NCBI GenBank assembly: GCA_002480935.1 | Contig: DLDC01000148.1 | Span: forward strand, 1,161-7,029 | Source: Prevotella sp. UBA7782 | GTDB taxonomy: Bacteria; Bacteroidota; Bacteroidia; Bacteroidales; Bacteroidaceae | Reading direction: 5' to 3' | DNA length: 5,869 nt | In this document: piece by piece, positions 1-5,869 of the stretch | How the letters are laid out: each line of letters starts with the position of its first letter | How positions within the stretch are numbered: position 1 is the stretch's first letter | Made by a program: the position numbers and the translations under genes | The notes under the pieces: model-generated | Database searches by the model: none | Seen by the model: only the letters and a program-made list of their open reading frames with translations | What the model was told of the DNA's origin: nothing

Positions 1-89
1 CTGCCAAAGGCGTATTTTGTAAAAGTCCGCCTTAATATCTCATAGATATATGCCATCTTTTTCATCTTTACATCATTTTGTTCTTTCAT
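1..89 (-). CDS. 5' end of an unidentified protein, cut by the window edge
   Basis: An open frame begins at an ATG at 89-87 and stays open for 29 codons to the left edge. It starts MKEQNDVKMKKMAYIYEILR and continues RTFTKYAFG. A GGAGA lying 3 to 7 bases upstream of the ATG resembles a Shine-Dalgarno, which is better than either large gene in this window has. In-frame ATGs at 65 and 56 (Met9 and Met12) are alternative starts; Met9 gives MKKMAYIY, a more typical opening. The visible part is basic and amphipathic, with no clear signal peptide. I do not recognise the family, and 29 residues are too few to assign a function. The start is supported by the ribosome-site-like sequence, the absence of stops, and the same direction as the other genes. 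A chance open frame of this length cannot be excluded. Confidence 0.45.
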   Translation of the reverse strand, partial: MKEQNDVKMKKMAYIYEILRRTFTKYAFG

Positions 90-204
90 CGTTCTCCAAG
101 CATCGCGTTTGCAAAACAACTGTTTGCCAAAACATCCTCCTACGGCTAAGAAGCTAAGCCTCCTGACGCGGCATCTATGGCATGACGTGTCTGCATGGAT
201 GTTG

Positions 205-235
205 TAAATATAGTTATAATTTACGAAAAAACAGA
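205..235 (-). promoter_or_regulatory. Weak candidate Bacteroidota promoter for the left-edge gene
   Basis: Read on the minus strand, TATATTTA (212-205) matches the Bacteroidota -7 consensus TAnnTTTG at five of six defined bases. TCTG (235-232) lies 19 bp upstream and matches the -33 element TTTG at three of four. The spacing is in the range known for this promoter class. It would give a leader of roughly 110 nt before the ATG at 89. The surroundings are AT-rich, so chance matches are easy. Confidence 0.25.
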
Positions 236-317
236 TACCTGCATCTCATTTATCTTTAAGCAGACAAACTGGTGATGCGCCATTATCAACTTTTAAGCTC
301 CAGGCCACTGTGCCAGA

Positions 318-599
318 CTATTGCCATTTGCCGTTAGGCAGTTGGACTTCCTTGTCGCCGTTGAGAAGGGCCGACCGGAGAGATGTCAATGGCAGTGCAA
401 GCGCAGGCGTATCAGAATCAGCAAGAAGTTCGGTCTCGACACCTCCGCCCACCTCTTTGAATACATTTCCAGCCTTTAGCTTCTTGAAAGGCAGGTACTA
501 CAAATGATATTTTTTGATGTTAGGTGGATTATGTATATATGTTTTCTCGGTCGAATTGCCCGCTATGCTCTTTTCCTCACCTTGCTTTTTGATGCACAT
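318..599 (-). pseudogene. Possible gene remnant interrupted by an in-frame TAG
   Basis: A minus-strand frame starts at an ATG at 599-597, preceded by AGCAGGATT. It runs 33 codons, rich in Lys, Glu, Asn and Tyr, to a TAG at 500-498. The same frame then stays open for 59 codons to a TAG at 320-318, ending LLNGDKEVQLPNGKWQ. The downstream part has protein-like composition and no ATG of its own; its only GTG is well inside. Two readings fit: the decayed 3' end of an older gene, or a noncoding stretch that is open by chance. I do not recognise the product. The closing LPNGKWQ looks like an ordinary protein C-terminus, but that is only an impression. No paired promoter or terminator is clear. Confidence 0.22.
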
Positions 600-650
600 A
601 ATCCTGCTGAAAAAGCTTTAATATTATTTCTAGAACAGGTCTGAAAGCAA

Positions 651-685
651 GAAGCACCTAAACCTGAAGACGGTCTAAGTGCTCC
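651..685 (-). terminator. Stem-loop after the large secreted protein gene
   Basis: In the minus-strand transcript, bases 685-672 pair with 664-651 over 14 bp around a 7-nt loop (671-665). Eleven pairs are Watson-Crick and three are G-U. In a plus-strand transcript those three would be A-C mismatches, so the fold suits only the minus strand. The hairpin begins 25 nt after the stop codon. The sequence after it (TTGCTTTCAG) is only moderately T-rich, so this may be a weak intrinsic terminator or a 3' end that protects the mRNA from nucleases. Confidence 0.5.
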
Positions 686-710
686 GATGGATTGTTGCTC
701 TCTTCCGCAA

Positions 711-3700
711 CTAGTGTCTAATGAGGATGGTTCGTACCTTGGTACTTCCGTCAGGCCTTGTCGCCTTGATGACATATAGACCATTCTGGAGAGATGTAAG
801 GCTAACTGCTGCGCCAGAAAGTTGTCTGATGAGCAGACCATTGGCTGTATAAACGCGAATGCTAGTTGCATTCTCAAGCGTCACGTTGCCTTCACTCAGT
901 TTCCATTCGTCCGAAATTAGCTGGCCGGTTATACCTGTTGGAGCATCATCTTCAAAGAAGAGAAGTGGCAAAGAGTCGCCTTTCCATGGATGATCTTCGT
1001 CGTTTCCGTATTCAAATCCTATATTTTGGAAGAACGATGTGGTGAGTGCAGTCTCGGCTACTATGCCTCCCTGTAAGCCGTTCTTGTCACTCGTGATATT
1101 ATAACCATTAGAGATAGTCATCTTTTCAGCCGCATAGTTGTAGATGAGACCTTGCTCGTGGAAGGTTGTTTCGTCATCCGATGCATTCTCTATGCTGTAA
1201 CCCACTATTCTGTGTACCGTGCCGTCATCTTCTGCATCTTGCGGTAGGGTTATGCTGTCTATGTTGGCTAGGCATGCTGTTACGGTCGTGTCGGGCGTCT
1301 GTGTCCAGTTCTCACCTAGCTTACCAACGATACCTCCGGCTGCATATCCATTCCATTGGCTCTTCGTGGCTGTGATGCTTCCCTCCGAATAGCATCGTGC
1401 GATGGTGCCACGTGCCGACTCTCCCACGATACCACCTAACGTATTCTCGCCCGTAAGAGTTACTTTGGCGTGGCAATCCTTCACCATGCATCCGCTACCG
1501 GATGCTCCTACGATGCCTCCCAATGTTGCTTTGGCAGTCACGCGGGCATTTCTTACGGCGCTGTTGTATAAGTTTGAGCTTGTAGAAAGCTGCCCGGCAA
1601 CACCTCCAACATTGTTGGCGTGTGGCAGACTTACCTGCGCTCCATCTATTAGACAGTTTTTTAGAAGTGTCATGTCAGCCCCTTGTCCGATGATGGAACC
1701 AAATACAGTAGAGGCATCCGAGCTCGCTTCCGAAGCTGTAAGGTTGAGAATCTTAATGTCGCTGATGGTGTCGTTGAGGGCACTTGCGGTAAGGACACCA
1801 GCTGAGGATACTTCAGAACCAAGCTCTATATGAGGTCCTTCGAAGGTGATGGCCTTGATGTTAGCACCCATTGTTGTTCCGAACAATCCAGCCGAATATC
1901 CATTGTTGGTTGTGAGCGTAAGATTTTTCAATACGTGTCCTTGTCCGTCCAGTCGTCCGCTGAAGTTTTCTATGGGTTTCCATGCCTCATAAGCGTTTCC
2001 CATGTCGATGTCGTTCACCACGATAAAGTGATCGCTCAGGTTGTTGGCCACCTGCTCCATGTCTCCCCGACTGGCTATTTGATAGGGGTCGGAGGCCGTT
2101 CCAGTGCCACCTTTCTCAAATTTGATGAAAGGCAGGGCATAGAAGCTGAGGTGATAGTTGTCTTTCTTGTCTTCATAGGCCACCATCATTGTTGGTTCAG
2201 AGGTCTGTGTGTTCATCAGGTTCACGCTCTTTATAGCCCCTATGGAGTCGTCGCCCACAATGGTTTTCAAGGCATTACCCTCACCGTCAGTAATCACCAG
2301 ATGCGCGTCTTTCACATTGCTGTTCTCTCGTTTGATTCGTGCCAGATACATATACTCATGCTCTTCGTTGGTATTCACCAAGTAAGGGTTAAGCGCAATG
2401 CTTGATATGTTGGGTGTGAAGAATTCGGCATTCGTGCCCATGTTGAAGTTAACGGTTCTGTCAAGCGTACCTTCTTTTGTCCACCAGCCTATTTGGCCAA
2501 TCACGTTACCCTGCGAATCGCTTAGCCCGGCATTGTTGCCGATGGCATATTCGTAGCCTTTCTGTGGGTCGGGATAACGCTCGATGTTGGTAGATATGTG
2601 GAAATCGCCAATGGTGCTGGGGAAGATAGCTATGTCGTTGCATTCAGGCAAGTCTACTGTGCGCAGTCTTTGGGCTCCGTCAACGGTCTCCAAGAAACAA
2701 TACTGCTTGTGTTGTCCCTCAATATCAGCCATCTTGATAGCCATGTTCACTTGGTTGGCCAGGGTCTTGATGCATTCGCCTTTTGAGTTGAAAGCCTGAT
2801 AGGTGTAGACATAATCATCTGTAGCCGTCTGATAATCATAGAAGGTCACGATGGCGTTCAGGTCGTCATCGCCGCTGAACATGCCCTTGGTCAGGTTGTC
2901 AGACGGGAACAGTCCGAACGCGGCAAAGCGGTAGAGCGAGTTGGAAGGAGCCTCTAGCGGCAGCTCCAAATGGGCTATGCTGTCATAGTTCTGGTTGTAA
3001 ACGTCGATGATGAAGTGGTTGTCAGGGTTCACGATAGGCTCCCATGTTTCTTCGTCATAACCTTTCATGAAGGGCTTGGCGTAGTGAGCTGTCACATATT
3101 TCACCCCATCTTCCATGTTCACGGCAGTGAGATAAGGTCCGTCACTATAGTTGGTCAGCTCCGGATCCAGGGTGAAGGTATGCTCCAGCTGTGGTTTATC
3201 TTGCCCCCATGAGGGTTGCTTGTAAACGTCAACCTTGTTCATTATTCTTGCGTTGTCGCCCGTACCTACTGTGTCCTCATGAGTAATGATGAGTCTCTGA
3301 TAGGTGTTCCAGCTATTGGGCGAGGCATCGAGCATGTCCACGGCATAGCCTTTATATTTGTTTACGATGTCGCCGTTAAGCCTGTAAACAAAGATAGAAT
3401 CTATGCTGTTATGGCTGTTGTCTATGGCATGCACGTATATGGGTAACTCCATATTGCTGGCATCGCGGTCAAAAAACTTACTGGTAACCATTCCGAAAGG
3501 CTCGATCTGGTTCACCGTAACGCCTGGTGCCACGTTCACTGTTATCCTTCCCGCCTCATCTTGATGATTGTCGTAGACGGTTATTGTGGCACTCTTGTAG
3601 TTGTAGCCCTCTTTTTCCACCGTTTCAGCCCATAGCCAGTCTGATTTGTCGGGGCCCGTAAGGTACCCCCAAAGAGGCACGGAGTCTAACTCATTATAGG

Positions 3701-3917
3701 TGTTCATGTTCTGAATACGTCTGAGCATGTTAGCGGGCGATAGTTCTTTGCTCTGGTTGCCGGGTATAAACAGTGAGCTGTGCTGAGCCGCTCCGAATCC
3801 CAAGGTAGCAATGGGCGTTCGCTGCCTCGATACATTTTTGAAAGGTGTGCCGCCCATGGCACCCACTGTGCAGGCCAAGAGGGCCAGGCAGGTAAAAGCA
3901 TGTAAATTCTTCTTCAT
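711..3917 (-). CDS. Secreted GLUG-repeat surface protein with T9SS type A-like sorting domain
   Basis: A 1068-residue protein, probably exported across both membranes by the type IX system and released or attached at the cell surface; an adhesin-like or binding role is inference. Residues 1-20 form a signal peptide with a KK charge and a short hydrophobic core. Cleavage could follow VGA at 18-20, but LLAC at 13-16 resembles a lipobox, so lipidation is possible. Residues about 60-600 are rich in short beta-strand-like segments; I do not recognise the fold, and a propeller-like domain is only a guess. GGTGTASDPYQI near 603-614 opens the classic lead-in to GLUG regions: DIDMG, then W-KPIENFSGRLDGQGH and LFG. 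About eight GLUG-like units follow (673-925), with GGIVG cores, a likely beta-helix. Residues about 1005-1068 are the sorting domain, with RVYTANGLLI, LQNGLYVIKA and VRTILIRH. The start is supported by the signal peptide and a -7 promoter element just upstream. No catalytic motif is visible, and no frameshift. Confidence 0.9.
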   Translation of the reverse strand: MKKNLHAFTCLALLACTVGAMGGTPFKNVSRQRTPIATLGFGAAQHSSLFIPGNQSKELSPANMLRRIQNMNTYNELDSVPLWGYLTGPDKSDWLWAETVEKEGYNYKSATITVYDNHQDEAGRITVNVAPGVTVNQIEPFGMVTSKFFDRDASNMELPIYVHAIDNSHNSIDSIFVYRLNGDIVNKYKGYAVDMLDASPNSWNTYQRLIITHEDTVGTGDNARIMNKVDVYKQPSWGQDKPQLEHTFTLDPELTNYSDGPYLTAVNMEDGVKYVTAHYAKPFMKGYDEETWEPIVNPDNHFIIDVYNQNYDSIAHLELPLEAPSNSLYRFAAFGLFPSDNLTKGMFSGDDDLNAIVTFYDYQTATDDYVYTYQAFNSKGECIKTLANQVNMAIKMADIEGQHKQYCFLETVDGAQRLRTVDLPECNDIAIFPSTIGDFHISTNIERYPDPQKGYEYAIGNNAGLSDSQGNVIGQIGWWTKEGTLDRTVNFNMGTNAEFFTPNISSIALNPYLVNTNEEHEYMYLARIKRENSNVKDAHLVITDGEGNALKTIVGDDSIGAIKSVNLMNTQTSEPTMMVAYEDKKDNYHLSFYALPFIKFEKGGTGTASDPYQIASRGDMEQVANNLSDHFIVVNDIDMGNAYEAWKPIENFSGRLDGQGHVLKNLTLTTNNGYSAGLFGTTMGANIKAITFEGPHIELGSEVSSAGVLTASALNDTISDIKILNLTASEASSDASTVFGSIIGQGADMTLLKNCLIDGAQVSLPHANNVGGVAGQLSTSSNLYNSAVRNARVTAKATLGGIVGASGSGCMVKDCHAKVTLTGENTLGGIVGESARGTIARCYSEGSITATKSQWNGYAAGGIVGKLGENWTQTPDTTVTACLANIDSITLPQDAEDDGTVHRIVGYSIENASDDETTFHEQGLIYNYAAEKMTISNGYNITSDKNGLQGGIVAETALTTSFFQNIGFEYGNDEDHPWKGDSLPLLFFEDDAPTGITGQLISDEWKLSEGNVTLENATSIRVYTANGLLIRQLSGAAVSLTSLQNGLYVIKATRPDGSTKVRTILIRH
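714..905 (-). other. T9SS type A-like C-terminal sorting domain (within the large secreted protein)
   Basis: The last ~64 residues match the type A sorting-domain pattern: a strand with V-Y-x-x-x-G (VYTANG, about 1022-1027), a middle strand L-x-x-G-L-Y-V-I (1043-1050), a polar turn (RPDGSTK), and a final strand VRTILI ending within a few residues of the stop. In known T9SS cargo this domain directs passage through the outer-membrane translocon and is usually cut off. The start of the domain is less conserved here, as the usual N-P motif is not obvious. No T9SS component gene is in the window. Confidence 0.75.
1143..1901 (-). repeat. GLUG-type repeat region (within the large secreted protein)
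   Basis: Residues 673-925 contain about eight degenerate units of roughly 25-30 residues. Each has a small-residue core followed by an N-x-x-x-x-V/I strand. Cores include SAGLFG (675-680), STVFGSIIG (736-744), VGGVAG (770-775), LGGIVG (799-804), LGGIVG (827-832), AGGIVG (860-865) and HRIVG (902-906). The first and last units are the most diverged. GLUG motifs occur in bacterial surface and secreted proteins, including adhesin-like ones. The repeats are similar in protein but not obviously in DNA, so recent duplication is unlikely. Confidence 0.75.
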
Positions 3918-3946
3918 AAGTGTTGTACAGTTTTGATGACTGGCTA

Positions 3947-3954
3947 CAAAGTTA
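3947..3954 (-). promoter_or_regulatory. Bacteroidota -7 promoter element for the large secreted protein gene
   Basis: On the minus strand TAACTTTG (3954-3947) matches TAnnTTTG exactly. It lies 29 bp upstream of the ATG, which predicts a leader of roughly 20-25 nt. No TTTG-like -33 element is present at the expected 19-21 bp distance; the sequence there reads close to AGTG. A missing -33 box fits a promoter that needs an activator, though weak -33 boxes are also common. Confidence 0.55.
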
Positions 3955-3958
3955 TACG

Positions 3959-4034
3959 AAAAAGCCTATAGGCCCACTATGTTGTGGTTTGCAATTCGTC
4001 AAATGGCTAATTTCGCATTCACAAAGAGCCTATA
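3959..4034 (-). repeat. Direct repeat TATAGGCTYTTT upstream of the promoter; candidate operator
   Basis: On the minus strand TATAGGCTTTTT (3970-3959) and TATAGGCTCTTT (4034-4023) match at 11 of 12 bases and are 64 bp apart, close to six DNA turns. The promoter-proximal copy ends 4 bp before the -7 element and overlaps a perfect 10-bp palindrome, GCCTATAGGC (3964-3973). AraC-family proteins often bind direct repeats, and an AraC-type gene lies immediately upstream. That this is its binding site is inference. Confidence 0.35.
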
Positions 4035-4082
4035 CAACAAACTTTTAGTGCTGTTTCGCCCTTTTCAGGAAGCCCAGCCATG

Positions 4083-5798
4083 CTAAGCCTCCGTATTTTC
4101 TTGCAGGTCGTTTACTGACTCTCTGAAGGCTATGGGCGACATTCCCACGCGGTTGCGGAATAGTTTGTAGAAGGTTGAAACAGAGCTATAGCCCAGCTCT
4201 TGGGCCAGAACCTTCATAGAGTCTGTGCTCCTACTCTTGTCAGAGAGCAAGCGCAGCGCCTCGTTGAGCCTGTAAGAGTTGACAAATTGTGAGAAGTTCA
4301 TGCCCGCCTTTTCGTTTATCACTTTCGACAGGTAGGTGTGATTGGTGCCTAACATCTCTGCCAGGCTGTCTCTAGAAAGTTGCCGGTCGCGATACAGCTT
4401 CTTGTCTTTCATGAGCAAGCATACTTTGTCATAAAGCTCCTGCGACTTTTCTTCGTCAATGATTCCGGTGGCCACGCGCTTGCCCGAGAGCTGTTCGGTG
4501 AGTTGTCTGACACGTTCTTGCAACTGGTCTTGCGTGCGCAGACTCTCTTTGTTCTGTCTTACGATGTTCTTATATATTAAGGTCCGTTTCTTATAGAAAT
4601 AGCCCACCAATACCAACATAGCCACAGTCAGCACAAGTACCAGAGCAAGAGCTATGCTCACATGCCGTTGTCCCACAAGCTGCTGCTCGTGTCTGGCGGC
4701 CTCTTTCTCTTTTTCCATCATGGCCATGACAATCTTCCGCTCGTTAATCTGATGGTTACGGTCTAGGTTGTTCATAGACTCAAGCGAGTCTTTGGCCTGC
4801 TTCAAGTAGGCGTAAGCCTCAGCCGTCCGTCCTTTCTTGAGGCTGATATCGGCCAGAAGAGTGTATATCTTATAGCTGGATGTGTAAACGGCAAGCTGCG
4901 CGCAAGCTTGTTTAGCCTCTTCCAAGAGAGTCTCTGCACGCTCCATATTGCCACCTTCATAGCTCAGTCTGCCCAGCTCGTAGAGTACTTCCGGCAGTGA
5001 TGGCGACTTTTCAGCTCGCCCCTTGGCCACCGCTAGTGTTAGATACTGTCCTGCTTTTGATCGCTCTCCTTCAGCCGCGCTTATCTGTCCGGCTAGCAGA
5101 TAAAGCGGTGTGGCATCCTTATAATGTTCGTGTTTAAAGATTGTCATGGCCTCTTTCAGATGCCGCGAAGCCTTTTGCCATTGCCCCGACATGAAGAAGA
5201 GGCGCGCTGTGTGGTAGGCTCCATTATATATAATGTGTGCGTTGCGCAGCTTGAGCCCTATTCTGTGAGCCTCTTGTGCATATCTCAGTCCGCCCGTGTC
5301 GTGCTGATTCTCGGCCACTTCAGCCAGATTGCCACACACTACGCCCACCTGCGCTTCAAACCGGCATCGGTGTGCGTAGTCCAAACTTTCCAAAAAGTAT
5401 TGCTGGGCCACGAAGAGATTAGACCACACCGTGGCTTGCCAGATGCCCAGAGAGTTGAGCGCGAGCGACACTACAGAGTCATTGCCTATGCGTCTGGCTT
5501 GAGCCAGAGCTTCTTGCAGCGTCTTTCCGCTTTCCTTGCCTCTGCCTGTAAAAAGCTTGCTTGCGCCTATATAGAAAGTGGCATAAGTCTTATCGTGCTC
5601 GCTGGCCTTGCTGTCTTGCAATATCAAGGCCGAATATCGCATGGCCGCATCATAATCATAGTCCTCCATAGCTTTCGATGCCTTTTGCCAGAGCGAGGCT
5701 TCTGCCATGCCATTTTTGCCTCCACTCAGGGCTGAGGTGAGCAACAGGGCCAGGCAGAGCGTGGCTAATGGCTTGATTATATTCGTGAGTTTCATCAT
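4083..5798 (-). CDS. Membrane-tethered TPR sensor / AraC-family transcriptional regulator
   Basis: A 571-residue one-component regulator predicted to sit in the inner membrane with its sensor in the periplasm and its DNA-binding domain in the cytoplasm. Residues 4-25 are a hydrophobic export signal or anchor without a lipobox cysteine. Residues about 32-345 are TPR-like helical hairpins, clearest at 197-225, 233-260, 271-300 and 309-340. A charged helix precedes one transmembrane segment at about 378-402 (ending GYFYKKR). A coiled-coil-like stretch (407-440) leads to the AraC domain (about 455-560): the first HTH around SLAEMLGTNHTYLSKVINEK, the second around VLAQELGYSSVSTFYKLF, then the family-typical RVGMSPIAFRE. 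There is no histidine kinase or receiver domain, so the signal must pass directly through the membrane. The start is Met1 or Met2 (adjacent ATGs); neither has a Shine-Dalgarno, as is usual in Bacteroidota. The ligand is unknown. The secreted-protein gene downstream, same strand and 165 bp away, is the obvious candidate target. Confidence 0.88.
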   Translation of the reverse strand: MMKLTNIIKPLATLCLALLLTSALSGGKNGMAEASLWQKASKAMEDYDYDAAMRYSALILQDSKASEHDKTYATFYIGASKLFTGRGKESGKTLQEALAQARRIGNDSVVSLALNSLGIWQATVWSNLFVAQQYFLESLDYAHRCRFEAQVGVVCGNLAEVAENQHDTGGLRYAQEAHRIGLKLRNAHIIYNGAYHTARLFFMSGQWQKASRHLKEAMTIFKHEHYKDATPLYLLAGQISAAEGERSKAGQYLTLAVAKGRAEKSPSLPEVLYELGRLSYEGGNMERAETLLEEAKQACAQLAVYTSSYKIYTLLADISLKKGRTAEAYAYLKQAKDSLESMNNLDRNHQINERKIVMAMMEKEKEAARHEQQLVGQRHVSIALALVLVLTVAMLVLVGYFYKKRTLIYKNIVRQNKESLRTQDQLQERVRQLTEQLSGKRVATGIIDEEKSQELYDKVCLLMKDKKLYRDRQLSRDSLAEMLGTNHTYLSKVINEKAGMNFSQFVNSYRLNEALRLLSDKSRSTDSMKVLAQELGYSSVSTFYKLFRNRVGMSPIAFRESVNDLQENTEA

Positions 5799-5869
5799 CT
5801 GTTCGTCTTTTTCGGTGTGAAGTTCTGTGTCTACGGCGGGGGTGCGAATTATTTTTCATTGTTGCAGAT

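Larger units (their letters stand above)
90..710. other. Gene-poor intergenic region
   Basis: About 620 bp lie between the stop of the large secreted protein and the start of the left-edge gene, without a convincing intact gene. From right to left it holds the hairpin after the large gene (651-685), a weak interrupted frame (318-599), and AT-rich sequence with a possible promoter (205-235). The probable leader of the left-edge gene contains two copies of GCTAAG two bases apart (141-146 and 149-154) and two nearby CCTCC. These allow only a weak hairpin with a mismatch. I see no tRNA, riboswitch, insertion-sequence end or CRISPR repeat here. Confidence 0.5.

Noticed and set aside
498..500. TAG read as pyrrolysine or another recoded codon
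   Set aside because: No pyrrolysine machinery is expected in Bacteroidales and no recoding structure is visible; a nonsense codon or noncoding DNA is simpler.
310..507. Plus-strand open frame of 65 codons with a GTG start
   Set aside because: Ser/Pro/Arg-rich, no ribosome site, and opposite to the more protein-like minus frame at the same place.
563..877. Minus-strand open frame of 104 codons overlapping the 3' end of the large gene
   Set aside because: Most of it overlaps the well-supported large gene in another frame. It runs through the hairpin, and its composition (scattered Ser, Cys, Arg, Met) does not resemble a real domain.
1830..2405. Plus-strand open frame of 191 codons
   Set aside because: Antisense to the GLUG lead-in region of the large protein; a shadow frame rich in His, Val and Ser without a recognisable motif.
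4020..4082. Terminator after the regulator gene
   Set aside because: Only short, interrupted pairings (such as CCT/AGG around GAAA) and no T run after them, so I could not support one.
5124..5735. Plus-strand open frame of 203 codons
   Set aside because: Lies entirely antisense to the TPR region of the regulator. Its translation shows no domain pattern, whereas the minus frame has clear TPR and AraC features.
5656..5859. Minus-strand frame starting upstream of the regulator
   Set aside because: Overlaps the regulator's signal peptide in another frame and has a highly basic, low-complexity start; a shadow.
5799..5869. Promoter of the regulator gene
   Set aside because: No TAnnTTTG match was found in the 71 bases available; the promoter may lie outside the window.

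Overview
The window looks like a Bacteroidales genome, most likely Prevotella or a close relative. Three things point there: a secreted protein ending in a type IX secretion (T9SS) type A-like sorting domain, a membrane-tethered TPR/AraC-type regulator of a kind common in Bacteroidota, and a Bacteroidota-type -7 promoter element (TAnnTTTG) with no strong Shine-Dalgarno in front of the main genes. Genus level is inference; no marker gene is present.

Every gene I can support lies on the minus strand, so transcription runs from right to left. From the right: positions 4083-5798 encode a 571-residue protein with an N-terminal export signal, a TPR sensor region, one transmembrane helix and a C-terminal AraC-family DNA-binding domain. 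A 165-bp gap follows, holding a perfect -7 element and a 12-bp direct repeat (11 of 12 bases identical, 64 bp apart). Positions 711-3917 then encode a 1068-residue secreted protein with an unrecognised, probably beta-rich N-terminal half, a GLUG-type repeat region and the sorting domain. A 14-bp hairpin follows its stop codon and pairs fully only in the minus-strand transcript.

The left 700 bp are gene-poor. They hold a weak remnant-like reading frame broken by an in-frame TAG (318-599) and, at the edge, the probable first 29 codons of another minus-strand gene running out of the window (1-89).

The simplest joint reading is a two-gene surface module: a one-component transmembrane regulator that senses something in the envelope and controls the adjacent T9SS-exported, adhesin-like protein. 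The regulatory link is inferred from adjacency, orientation and the repeat in the shared gap. I see no CRISPR array, tRNA, rRNA, transposase or integrase. I found no clear evidence of a wholly new system. The best leads are the candidate operator, the uncharacterised N-terminal half of the large protein, and the interrupted frame.
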